A DNA stretch of 33,414 nucleotides, taken from the NCBI GenBank assembly GCA_904420215.1, contig CAJFUR010000184.1, forward strand, positions 1 to 33,414. Reading direction: 5' to 3'. The translations under genes were made by a program, and so were the position numbers. The stretch is from an uncultured Eggerthellaceae bacterium. Its GTDB lineage: Bacteria; Actinomycetota; Coriobacteriia; Coriobacteriales; Eggerthellaceae. This document shows positions 15,739-24,435 of the stretch, piece after piece. Numbering within the stretch: position 1 is the first letter of the stretch; each line of letters begins with the position of its first letter. Under the pieces are notes generated by a model that saw only the letters and a list, made by a program, of their open reading frames with translations, made no database searches and was not told the DNA's origin.

Positions 15739-16707
15739 GTGAGAGTTCGCAAGAATGTGGTGTTGCTGTTCAGCAAGCCGCCCGTTGCGGGGTTGGTGAA
15801 GACGCGGTTGACCACGCTCAAGGATGGCGTGTTCGCCCCGGAGGTGGCTTCGGCGCTGTACCACTGCATGCTGTTCGACGTGGTGGAAATATGCTGCGCC
15901 GCCCTCGCCCAGCTGGAGGAAAAGGCTGCACGCACGTCCGCCGCGCTGGCGGCTGCAGGCGCAGCGGCCGCAGACGCCGAAGGGGCGCCCGCCGCGCTTG
16001 CGGGGAAACCCGTGTCGGCCGCATCGGGGGACGCGGGGTTGGCGGGCGCGGGCGCGGAGCCGGTGCGCGACGAGTACGAGCTGGTCATTTCCACCACGCC
16101 CGCTTCCAACGTGGAGGTCATGCGCAAGCTGTTCGAGGATGCGGGCACGTGGCCGCGCGAACTGGTGTTCATTGCCGACGAGGGCGCAAGCTTCGACGAG
16201 CACTACAACCACGCCTTCGCGCAGGCGTGGGAGCGCGGTGCCGACGTGGTGCTTTCCATGGGCGCCGACATGCCGGCGCTCACCGTGCCCGACGTGGTGG
16301 GCGGCATCGAGGCGCTGCACGGGCTGTGGGGGAGGCCGGGCGGCGGCGTCGTGTTGGCGCCCGATCAGGAAATGGGCGTGTCGCTGGTGGGGTGGACCCG
16401 CGAGACCGCCTTCGACCACACGGGCGTCTTCTACAATCAGGAGGGGCTGACCGTGCTGCCGGCCTACATTGCCAAGGCGCGCGAGCGAAACCTCCCGGCG
16501 CTCTACCTGCCGGCCGTGCCCGACGTGGATACCATGGCCGACCTCATGCACAACATCACCTTGGTGGAGGCGCTCAACTACTGCGCGGCGTTCGACGGCA
16601 ACACGCCGCCGTGGCGCACCGCCGACGCGCTGGCGCAAATGGGCTGGAGCGAGGTGCGCGTCCCCCCGAACGACCTGCACGACCCCCGCGACCAGATAGA
16701 CGTGTAG
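15739..16707 (+). CDS. DUF2064/TIGR04282-type glycosyltransferase-like protein
   Basis: The 322-residue protein begins VVLLFSKPPVAGLVKTRL, the signature of the DUF2064 family, whose fold is that of GT-A nucleotide-sugar transferases. The mid-protein GADMPAL carries the DxD-like acidic motif, and DQEMGVSLVGWTRE matches the family's second conserved block. TIGR04282 members include proteins linked to arsenosugar synthesis, but most have no known substrate. An Ala-rich insert at about residues 60-105 interrupts the core, a habit also seen in other genes here. The start GTG 15739 has GAAGG close upstream and is uncertain by a few codons. No neighbouring gene suggests a sugar pathway. Confidence 0.8.
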   Translation: MRVRKNVVLLFSKPPVAGLVKTRLTTLKDGVFAPEVASALYHCMLFDVVEICCAALAQLEEKAARTSAALAAAGAAAADAEGAPAALAGKPVSAASGDAGLAGAGAEPVRDEYELVISTTPASNVEVMRKLFEDAGTWPRELVFIADEGASFDEHYNHAFAQAWERGADVVLSMGADMPALTVPDVVGGIEALHGLWGRPGGGVVLAPDQEMGVSLVGWTRETAFDHTGVFYNQEGLTVLPAYIAKARERNLPALYLPAVPDVDTMADLMHNITLVEALNYCAAFDGNTPPWRTADALAQMGWSEVRVPPNDLHDPRDQIDV

Positions 16708-16954
16708 CCCCCCATCCCCTCCCAGCCGCCTCGTCGCGCCCAGCCGCTTCCGCCGCGTAGCCGTTCGTGTTCCCGCTCCGCTTCCGCCGCGTGGCCGCCC
16801 CGCCCCTCCAGGCGCCCGCCGCGTCGCATCCTGACGGGACGGTCGCAGGGGGCTGACGGTCCGCTTTCCTTCCGCGTGCGTGCCCGCGCCGTTTCGCGCC
16901 TTTGCCCATACTGGCAGGGATACGGCGGAAAACGGCAGTGCGGATGGGAGCAGC

Positions 16955-18613
16955 ATGGGCGAAGGTGCGGCGACTCGGAAGGCGCAGGGGCGACAGGCGC
17001 GCGAGGCGCGAACGGCCCGGCGCGTGCAGCAGGTTGTGGGCGCTTCGGCGCAGCAGGGAGGCGCGTCCAATGCAGGAGCGTCTGGCGCAGGCGGTCCGGC
17101 GCCCCAAAGCAAGCGGCAGATCTACGCCATCTTCGCGGGCCTGCTGCTGGCCATGTTCGTGAGCGCGCTGTCCGAAACCGTCACCGCCACGGCGCTGCCC
17201 ACCATCGTGGGCGACTTGGGCGGCGTTGACCATATGCAGTGGGTGACCACCGCCTACATTCTGGCCGTGACCATCACGATGCCCATCTACGGCAAGCTGG
17301 GCGACCTGTTCGGGCGCAAGTACTTGCTGGTGGTGGCCTTGGCGGTGTTCGTCGTGGGGTCGTCGGTGTGCGGCTTTGCCGGCTCCATGGGTATGCTCAT
17401 TGCGGGGCGCGCCGTGGAGGGCATGGGCGGCGGGGGCCTCATCATCCTGTCGCAGGCCACCATCGCCGACGTCATCCCGCCCCGCGAGCGCGGCAAGTAC
17501 ATGGGCGTCATCGGGTCGGTGTTCGCGCTGGCCACGGTGGTGGGGCCGCTTCTGGGCGGCTGGTTCGTGCAGGTGACGGGCTGGCGTTGGCTGTTCGCGT
17601 TCAACGTCCCGCTGGCGCTGGCGGCCATCGCGGCGGTCATGGTGTTCCTGGCCAAGCCGGTGCGGCGCGCGGGCCGGCCTTCCATCGACGCGGGCGGCAT
17701 GGCGCTCATGGCGCTTGCCGTGGCCTCGCTCGTGCTGGCAACGGCATGGGGCGGCACGCTGTATGCGTGGAACTCTCCTGAGATACTGGGGCTGTTCGCG
17801 CTCTGCGTGGTGGCGGCCGTGGCGTTCGTGCTGCGCGAGCGGCGCGCACGGGAGCCGGTCATCCCCCTGTTCCTGTTCAAGAACAGAAACTTCGTGCTGT
17901 GCACGGCAACGGGCCTCGTCATCATGCTGGGCATGATAGGCACCACGTCGTATTTGCCCACGTATTTCCAGATAGTCGATCAGCTTTCGCCGGAGCAGGC
18001 GGGCCTCATGACCGCGCCCATGATGGGTGGTGTCATGCTCACGGCCATTGGCGCGGGCTTCCTTGCCACCAAGACCGGGCGCTACAAGTGGATGCCCATC
18101 GCGTGCTGCTTGGTCATGGCGGTGGCGTTCGCGCTGCTCTCGCGCATGGCCGAGGGCACGCCGCTTCTGGTGGCCGGGGCGTTTCTGTTCGTGCTGGGCT
18201 TCGGCATCGGCCTTGGCCAGCAGATTCTGGTGCTCGTGGTGCAAAACGAGTTCCCGCACCAGATAGTGGGCACGGCCACGGCGGCCAACAACTTCTTCCG
18301 GCAGATAGGCTCTGCGCTGGGCGCTTCGCTGGTGGGCGCGCTGTTCACGTCGCGCCTTTCGGCCGACCTGTTGGCGCGTCTTCCCAAGGCGGACAACATC
18401 AACATAAACAACATCACGCCGAACTTCGTGCAGCATGTGGAGGAACCGGCGCGCTCCATCATCGTCTCGTCGTACAGCGACGCGCTGGTGCCGCTGTTCC
18501 TGTACATCGTGCCGCTTTTGCTGGTGGCGGCGGCCATCATGTTCCTGTTGAAGGAAAACCCGCTTGCCACCAGCGTGAACCACACCGGCCATCCCGCCGA
18601 CAACAGCCTGTAG
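16955..18613 (+). CDS. DHA2-family (EmrB/QacA) 14-TM drug:H+ antiporter
   Basis: The 552-residue major facilitator protein has about 14 membrane segments. The first-helix motif ETVTATALPTIVGDLGG and WVTTAYILAVTITMPIYGKLGDLFGRK (motif A) are typical of DHA2 exporters, as is motif C, GPLLGGWFV. Such proteins export lipophilic cations, drugs or bile-related compounds from the cytosol. The first 50 or so residues form an Ala/Gly/Arg-rich cytosolic tail. I chose ATG 16955 (GGGAG four bases upstream); GTG 16880 would add 25 residues. No regulator is adjacent. It converges with the flavin/ferredoxin gene at 18749. Confidence 0.88.
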   Translation: MGEGAATRKAQGRQAREARTARRVQQVVGASAQQGGASNAGASGAGGPAPQSKRQIYAIFAGLLLAMFVSALSETVTATALPTIVGDLGGVDHMQWVTTAYILAVTITMPIYGKLGDLFGRKYLLVVALAVFVVGSSVCGFAGSMGMLIAGRAVEGMGGGGLIILSQATIADVIPPRERGKYMGVIGSVFALATVVGPLLGGWFVQVTGWRWLFAFNVPLALAAIAAVMVFLAKPVRRAGRPSIDAGGMALMALAVASLVLATAWGGTLYAWNSPEILGLFALCVVAAVAFVLRERRAREPVIPLFLFKNRNFVLCTATGLVIMLGMIGTTSYLPTYFQIVDQLSPEQAGLMTAPMMGGVMLTAIGAGFLATKTGRYKWMPIACCLVMAVAFALLSRMAEGTPLLVAGAFLFVLGFGIGLGQQILVLVVQNEFPHQIVGTATAANNFFRQIGSALGASLVGALFTSRLSADLLARLPKADNININNITPNFVQHVEEPARSIIVSSYSDALVPLFLYIVPLLLVAAAIMFLLKENPLATSVNHTGHPADNSL

Positions 18614-18715
18614 GCGCGCCGCCGCGCCGTTGGCGATGGCTCGCGGGCGCCTTGCCGGCGACGGCTTGCAGCCGCTTTGCTTATGGCGCCCGCGTGCGGG
18701 GGTCAGGCGGACCGG

Positions 18716-18746
18716 AAACGGCCCCGTGCGATGGGGCGGCCTTTCC
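18716..18746. terminator. Weak bidirectional terminator between convergent genes
   Basis: GCCCC (18721-18725) pairs with GGGGC (18733-18737) around a seven-base loop. CTTTCCC follows on the plus strand and CGTTTCC on the minus strand. The stem is short and the T-tracts are poor, so the call rests mainly on its place between two convergent genes. Confidence 0.35.
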
Positions 18747-18748
18747 CG

Positions 18749-19438
18749 CTAGCCTATTCCCTTGTGGCGGATGGCGCCGGCGGGGCAGGCGTGGTAGCAG
18801 TTGCCGCATTCGTCGCAGCGCTCGCCGCGGATGCGGTACGCCTCACCGCCCTCGCCAGGCACAATCGCCTTGAACGAGCACGCGTCGAAGCAGTTCCCGC
18901 AGCTTATGCATGCGTCGGGGTCGATGCGCAGGCCCGGCTCCTCGCATTCCGCGCCGCCCCAGCAGAAGCGGTCGCGCAGCAGCTTGTGGTCGCGCGTGAC
19001 CATCTTGTAGTCGTAGTCGTAGCACTCGCCCCACGCCTTGTGCAGCACGAACACGCGCGTTTCGGGGTACTTGTTGATGTCGTACACCGCCACGTTGAAG
19101 TTGCGGTCGGTTTTCGCGCGCTCGTTCACCTCGTCCATCGACAGCTCGCGCACCTCGCCGGCCACGCGCATCATGATGCCGGGCTTGAACGTGGGCAGGT
19201 TGTTCTCGTCGTGCTGAATGGGCGCCTCCGAGAAGTCGCCCGACACCGCCAATTGTTTGCCCTCCACCAATTGCTTGTAGAACGGTTTTATCGTCATCGT
19301 GCGCAGGTACAGCCCCTCGTCGCTGTATGCGAAGAAGTGCGCGATGCGCGTGTCCACGCCGCCGTGCCCGTTCAGCGTGGAGAAACTGCACGCGCCAATC
19401 TTGTCGAACAGTTCGTAGACTTCCTTGATCGTTTTCAC
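18749..19438 (-). CDS. PPOX-type flavin-binding protein fused to a 2[4Fe-4S] ferredoxin
   Basis: The 229-residue protein joins an N-terminal split-barrel of the pyridoxamine-phosphate-oxidase/FMN-reductase type (about 1-150; KIGACSFSTLNGHGG, YLRTMTIKPFYKQL) to a C-terminal ferredoxin domain. The ferredoxin has two clusters, CISCGNCFDACSFKAI and CDECGNCYHACPAGAI. It is likely a cytosolic electron-transfer or reductase protein that uses FMN (or F420) and two [4Fe-4S] centres. GTG 19438 is well supported by AAAGGAGG six bases upstream. It follows the ATP-grasp gene on the same strand after 199 bases and ends the six-gene run. Confidence 0.85.
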   Translation of the reverse strand: MKTIKEVYELFDKIGACSFSTLNGHGGVDTRIAHFFAYSDEGLYLRTMTIKPFYKQLVEGKQLAVSGDFSEAPIQHDENNLPTFKPGIMMRVAGEVRELSMDEVNERAKTDRNFNVAVYDINKYPETRVFVLHKAWGECYDYDYKMVTRDHKLLRDRFCWGGAECEEPGLRIDPDACISCGNCFDACSFKAIVPGEGGEAYRIRGERCDECGNCYHACPAGAIRHKGIG

Positions 19439-19637
19439 GCCAAGCCTCCTTTGCTTGCTTTTCCTCTGTGCTTGCCGTGCCGCAGCCTGCCGTGCATGCG
19501 GTGCAATGCTGGGCGTGGGCGGCCCGGTACCGCTTCCGATGCTTGTGGCCTGCCGCATCCGGACGGCGCAATGCCGCGTTGCACCGTCGTCCAGATGCGC
19601 CGCGTTGCACCGATCGGGCGCGCCGCGTTGTTCCGCC

Positions 19638-20633
19638 TTACTCCGCCACGCCGCGCCGACGCATGACATCGCAGTGGCGTTCCGCCAGGTAATCCGCGTG
19701 TTTCGCCATCAAGTCCATGCCGAACAGCTCCGTGCAGTCGGGCGAGACGTTCGACACCGAGTTCGCGTCGATGATGCACGGGCCCTCCGCCGTTTCCACC
19801 ACGTCGAAGCTGCCCAGTTCTATGCCCAGAAGCGCCGCCGCCTGCTCCACCGCGTCGCGCACCTTGCGCGGGCAGTTGGCGTACATCGTGTACGTGGAGC
19901 CTTGGTGGTATCCCGACAGCCCGTTTTCCGCCACGCTGCGCTTCACCACGAGCGCGCACCTGCCGCCCACCACCTCCACGCGCGTGAGGAAGCCATGCGC
20001 CGGCGCGGCGTAGCTTTGTGCCACCATCAGCAGGTCGGGCGGCACGTTTTGCAGGAAGTCGCACACCTCGCGGGCACTGTGGGCCAGCGCCGTGTAGGTG
20101 GTGCGCCCGCCGCAGTCGGGCTTGACGATGCACGGGAAAGGGAAGGGGAGGGCGTCGCCGCCCGCCGCGTCGGCACTTCCGCCGCCGCCGTGGGCGGCCG
20201 TCTTTGGGGCCGCGCCATCGGGGGCGGCTGCGGCGCGCCCGCCTGTTGCGGGGCCGCCGCCCAGCATCTCCGTCAACTCGCCGGCCGTGGCGCAGGCGAA
20301 CACCGTGGGTGCGAACAGCCCCGCCGCGGTAAGCGCTTCCGCCGTCGCGCGCTTGCTTGCTTCGAACGCGTGCGCCCGCGCGGGGTTCACCAGTACGATG
20401 CCGCTCGCCTCCGCGCGTGCCGCCACCTGCGGATACCGTGCGAGCGACGCCGCGTGCCCGCGGAACTGCGCGCTGGCGAACACGCGGCTTGCCAGCATGT
20501 CGCACGCCAGCGCCTCGCGTTCAGCTTCAGCATGCTCCATGTTGACGAGCCGCACGTCCACTCCGCGCGCCGCCACCTCGGCCGCCAGATGGTAGTCCGA
20601 CCATTCCCCCGATTCGTACAGTATCCCAATCAC
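19638..20633 (-). CDS. ATP-grasp ligase (RimK/D-Ala-D-Ala-ligase-like)
   Basis: The 331-residue protein has ATP-grasp features: FPCIVKPDCGGRTTY (phosphate-binding lysine and Gly-rich loop), MVAQSYAAPAHGFLTRVEVV, LVVKRSV, and the metal-binding region FDVVETAEGPCIIDANSVSNVSP. Such enzymes join a carboxylate to an amine through an acyl phosphate. The N-terminal domain, GILYESGEWSDYHLA, is a pre-ATP-grasp Rossmann-like unit. An Ala/Gly-rich insert of about 35 residues sits before the ATP-binding lysine. The usual metal-binding ExN appears as DAN. It lies 53 bases after the ABC ATPase gene and before the flavoferredoxin gene, which points to modification of the imported compound. The substrate is unknown. 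GTG 20633 has GAGAGAGGA upstream. Confidence 0.82.
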   Translation of the reverse strand: MIGILYESGEWSDYHLAAEVAARGVDVRLVNMEHAEAEREALACDMLASRVFASAQFRGHAASLARYPQVAARAEASGIVLVNPARAHAFEASKRATAEALTAAGLFAPTVFACATAGELTEMLGGGPATGGRAAAAPDGAAPKTAAHGGGGSADAAGGDALPFPFPCIVKPDCGGRTTYTALAHSAREVCDFLQNVPPDLLMVAQSYAAPAHGFLTRVEVVGGRCALVVKRSVAENGLSGYHQGSTYTMYANCPRKVRDAVEQAAALLGIELGSFDVVETAEGPCIIDANSVSNVSPDCTELFGMDLMAKHADYLAERHCDVMRRRGVAE

Positions 20634-20686
20634 GGCAAACGAGTCCTCTCTCCCCGGTTGTTCGAAACGTCAGCAGCGGCGGAACC

Positions 20687-21392
<706 letters not shown>

Positions 21393-21421
<29 letters not shown>

Positions 21422-22211
21422 AGTCCAACCTCTTCTCGAAGTAGCGGCTCACGAACGCGAGCGGCAGCGTGAGGCACAGGTACAGCCCGCCCAGCAGGAA
21501 ATAGCATCCGAACAGGTTGAAGTTCGCCGCGCTTATCTCCTGCATGGTTTGCGTGAGTTCGATGACGGCGATGACCGACAGAAGCGACGAGTCCTTGATG
21601 ACGCTGGCGAACTGCCCCGTGAGCGCCGGCAGCGTGCGCGCCACCATCTGCGGCAGGATCACGTGGCGCAGCGCCTGCGCGCGCGTGAACCCCACCGCGC
21701 GCGCCGCGTCCAGCTGCGTCTTGTCCAGCGAGATGACGCTGCCGCGGATGATTTCGGCAATGTAGGCGCCCTCGAACACCGACAGGATGACCACTCCCGC
21801 CAGAAAGCGGTTGCTGATGCCCCACGCCGTGCCGATGATGTAGAAGAACAGGTAGATTTGCACCAGCAGCGGCGTGCCGCGGATGACTTTCACGTAGAAG
21901 TCGCACAGGTAGCGCACCACCAGCACGCGCGCCCCCTGTCCCACCGCCACCGCCGCGCCGATGACGAGGCTTGCCACCAGGCTCGCCGCCGAAACCTGCA
22001 CCGTGAGCGCGAATCCGTCCCAGATGCGCTGGCGGTACTGCACGGCGAACCCGAAATCCAAGTTGACGCCCACGGCAATGAGCGACGCCCACACCACGCC
22101 CACCACCAGCGCGCATGCCAGCGCGTAGTTCAACACGCCGCGCACCCACGAAGCGGGCGTGTTCGCGGGCGCCGTGAACGGGCGCGCCAGCGTGCGGAGT
22201 ACTCTCACCAT
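21393..22211 (-). CDS. Polar amino acid ABC transporter, permease
   Basis: The 272-residue membrane protein of the HisMQ/GlnP class has an N-terminal helix, then a five-helix core. FALTVQVSAASLVASLVIG, RGTPLLVQIYLFFYIIG and the ATPase-docking loop EIIRGSVISLDKTQLDAARAVG are all family hallmarks. I start it at ATG 22211 after AAAGGA; the open frame extends further upstream but consists of repeats without a ribosome site. It overlaps the ATPase gene by 29 bases, so the two are coupled. A single permease type means a homodimer is likely. Confidence 0.92.
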
Positions 22212-22472
22212 CCGTCCTTTCCCAAAGTGCCCGGGCCGCGGCCCGCCGGGGCGGGACGACCGCTGTCGTAGGTCGCACGCCCGCCGCAGCAGGTCGCACG
22301 CCCGCCGCCCTGCGCCCCATGTCGCATGCACTCGGCGCCGCTCCGCCGTCGAGCGCATGCCGCCCTGCATCCCATGTCGTGCGTCCGCCGTCCCCACGGC
22401 GCACGTGCCAGCCGCCGTGCCGCTTTCGCGCGCCCTGCGTCCCATGTCGTGCACGGCGCCGGGCGCCTCATG
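22212..22472. repeat. Degenerate repeats between binding-protein and permease genes
   Basis: Three copies of a roughly 21-base unit with consensus GCCCTGCGTCCCATGTCGTGC lie at 22307-22327, 22362-22382 and 22432-22452. GGTCGCACGCCCGCCGC lies twice at 22271-22287 and 22292-22308. The spacer separates genes that are usually adjacent. It could form structures that raise binding-protein mRNA over permease mRNA, as REP sequences do in other transport operons. Confidence 0.6.
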
Positions 22473-23549
22473 CTACTCGAAGTCGAAGAACCACCTGAAG
22501 CCCAGCTCGTCGAATGCCGCCTTCTCCTCGGCGAGGTACTTCTCGGTGAGGCGGTCGAACTCGCCGTTCTCCTTGCTCTGCGCGATGAACTCGTTGAGTT
22601 GCGCCAGCAGCTCGTCGTCGCCCTTCGCCACCGCGATGCCCCACGACTCCGCGTCTTGGAACGGGATGAACACCGCCGTGGTGGCGTCGGGGTTCGCCTT
22701 CTGATTGCGGTAGATGGTCAGCTGGTCGTACAGAAAGCCGTCCGCCTTGCCCTGCACCACCTCGGTCACGCACGCGCTCTCGTCTGCCAGCCGCACGATT
22801 TCGGCGTTCGCGAGGTTCTTCGTGGCGTACACGTCGCCCGTGGAGCCCGTTTTCACCGCGACCTTCTTCCCCGCTTGGTTGAGGTCGTCGATGCTGGTTA
22901 TCCCCGAGCCGCTGTTCGCCAGGATGGCCAGCTGGGCGCTGGCGTAGGGGTCGGAGAAGTCCACCGCCTGCCGGCGCTCGTCGGTGATGGTCATGGAAGA
23001 GATCACGCAATCGGCCTTGCCCGTTTGCAGCGCGGGAATGAGCCCGTCCCACGAGATGTTGTCTATCTGCACGTCGTAGCCGTATGCTTCGCCGAAGTCG
23101 CGCATGAAGTCCACGCTGACGCCGCTGGGGTTGCCCGCGTCGTCCTTGCCCTCGAACGGCGGGTAGGCAAGCTCCATGGCCACGACGAGCGTTTTCTGCC
23201 CATCGCCTGCGGCCGTTGCCTCGCCGTTGCCGGTCGCCGCGCCGGTGTCGCCCGCGCCGCCGCCCGAGCAGCCCGCCAATGCAAGCAAGCCGCCCGCCAG
23301 CGCGAGCGTCGCCGCCACGGCGGCCGCCGCGCGGCGCAGGAACTTTCCCTGCGCGCGCCCGCAGCGCTGCTGGCAAGGTCGTGCGGGCTTCCGGTCCGGC
23401 TGCTTCGCGCACTGGTTCGGCTGCACGTGCCGTGCAGGCTGCCGGCTTGCCTGCGGCGCGTGCGCTTCCCGTTCCGCCTCCCGTTCGGGCCTTGCTTCTG
23501 TTTCCAGTTCCCGCTCCGGCTCCCATGCCGGTTTCCCGTTCGCTTTCAT
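22473..23549 (-). CDS. Polar amino acid ABC transporter, substrate-binding lipoprotein with long N-terminal extension
   Basis: The 358-residue protein contains a lipoprotein signal at about 69-94 (KFLRR, a hydrophobic run, then LALAGC with Cys94). After it comes a class-F solute-binding domain with YPPFEG, SVDFMRDFGEAYGY, WDGLIPALQTGKADCVISSM and TITDERRQAVDFSDPY, typical of amino-acid binders. Before the signal lie about 68 hydrophilic residues rich in Glu, Arg and Pro, which is very unusual. ATG 23549 overlaps the MarR stop as ATGA, supporting this start. An in-frame GTG at Val42 would shorten the extension but has no ribosome site. It feeds the permease and ATPase downstream. Confidence 0.88.
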   Translation of the reverse strand: MKANGKPAWEPERELETEARPEREAEREAHAPQASRQPARHVQPNQCAKQPDRKPARPCQQRCGRAQGKFLRRAAAAVAATLALAGGLLALAGCSGGGAGDTGAATGNGEATAAGDGQKTLVVAMELAYPPFEGKDDAGNPSGVSVDFMRDFGEAYGYDVQIDNISWDGLIPALQTGKADCVISSMTITDERRQAVDFSDPYASAQLAILANSGSGITSIDDLNQAGKKVAVKTGSTGDVYATKNLANAEIVRLADESACVTEVVQGKADGFLYDQLTIYRNQKANPDATTAVFIPFQDAESWGIAVAKGDDELLAQLNEFIAQSKENGEFDRLTEKYLAEEKAAFDELGFRWFFDFE

Positions 23550-23992
23550 TCCCCGAGTCCTTTCCCATAGTCTTCGTCGAAGTTCCGTTGGATTCTCGCC
23601 AGCGTCGCGCGCAGCGCCGCCAGCTCATCGGCGCCGATGCCTGCGTTCTGCACGGCGTTCATATCGTGCGATATGCGGCGGAAGCCGTCCTCCAGCGCGC
23701 GCCCGCGCTCGGTGAGCAGCACGATGGTGGCGCGCCCGTCGTGCGGGCTGCGCTCCGTGCGCACGTAGCCTTCCGCCGCCAGCTTCTTCACCAGCGTGGT
23801 GACCGTGGATGGGTCGCGGTTGACGCGGCGCGCCAGATCGCGCATGGAAAGCCCGTCTTCGCGGAACAGCTGCCCCAGGATGTCGCCGTGCGAGGGGACC
23901 AGCCCGTGCAGCCCCATCTGCTGCATCCGCGCCGTCAGGAACCGGTTCGCCCGCGCCACCGTGCGCGACAGCATGAAGATTGTGTCATCCAT
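23546..23992 (-). CDS. MarR-family transcriptional regulator of the transport locus
   Basis: The 148-residue MarR protein has an N-terminal helix (DDTIFMLSRTVARANRF), winged helix with MRDLARRVNRDPSTVTTLVKKLAAEGYVRTERSPHDGRA in pieces, and the wing arginine-aspartate pair typical of the family. ATG 23992 is preceded closely by AAGGAGGT. The longer open frame upstream is the translated tandem repeat and is not counted. Its stop overlaps the start of the binding-protein gene, so the regulator is the first gene of the operon and probably represses its own promoter at 24191-24218, releasing it when a substrate or related ligand binds. Confidence 0.88.
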   Translation of the reverse strand: MDDTIFMLSRTVARANRFLTARMQQMGLHGLVPSHGDILGQLFREDGLSMRDLARRVNRDPSTVTTLVKKLAAEGYVRTERSPHDGRATIVLLTERGRALEDGFRRISHDMNAVQNAGIGADELAALRATLARIQRNFDEDYGKGLGE

Positions 23993-24000
23993 GTACCTCC

Positions 24001-24163
24001 TTCCCGCGGTTCGCGTTTCTGCAATGCGCGCCCATGCAAAGGCGCTCGTGCAACGAGCGTTCCCGAAATGCGCGTTTTGGCAATGTATGTTCGTGCAATG
24101 GCGTTTGTGCAGCGAGCGCTCCCGCAATGGGCGCTCCCGCAGCGAGTGCTCCCGCAATGGCTG
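24001..24163. repeat. Tandem array of eleven 15-bp units in the MarR leader
   Basis: The 163 bases divide into eleven consecutive units of 15 bases (two of 14). The plus-strand consensus is CTCCCGCAATGGGCG; the best units are 24119-24133, 24134-24148 and 24149-24163, and similarity fades toward 24001. The array lies between the promoter at 24191-24218 and the ribosome site of the MarR gene, so it would be transcribed as leader RNA. The period of five codons gives pentapeptide-like translations in several frames, but none has a good start. Confidence 0.75.
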
Positions 24164-24190
24164 CTGCGCTCATTTGCTTGGATGTCCAAG

Positions 24191-24218
24191 ATTATAATTG
24201 GATATCAAAGTATTTCAA
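24191..24218 (-). promoter_or_regulatory. Promoter and candidate MarR operator for the transport locus
   Basis: On the minus strand TTGAAA (24213-24218) and TATAAT (24191-24196) are separated by 16 bases, in an AT-rich patch set in GC-rich DNA. The spacer holds GATATC within the near-palindrome TTGGATATCAA (24199-24208 region), where a MarR dimer could block RNA polymerase. The remaining bases up to 24435 are GC-rich with no gene. Confidence 0.65.
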
Positions 24219-24435
24219 GGGAAAATCGGCGAGCCGGCGCAAAAAGCGCGCTTGCTGCGATGCGGGCCAGTTGGATTGGCGGGCGGTGGCGACGTGCGCA
24301 TCGGTGCGCGGGCCGCGGTGGCGGGGCGTCGGCACGCAGGGTGGCGGCGGGGCGATGGCAACGCGGGCGGCGATGGCGGCGAAGCGCGCCGTGATGCGTC
24401 AGCGGACAGCGGCGGGGCCGCGTGGCCGCAACGCG

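Noticed and set aside
24001-24163. The tandem array as a CRISPR
   Set aside because: The 15-base units are contiguous, with no unique spacers between them, and no cas gene is present.
23993-24189. Pentapeptide-repeat-like protein upstream of the MarR domain (minus strand)
   Set aside because: The five-residue periodicity comes from the 15-base DNA repeat and appears in more than one frame. The MarR gene has its own strong ribosome site at ATG 23992.
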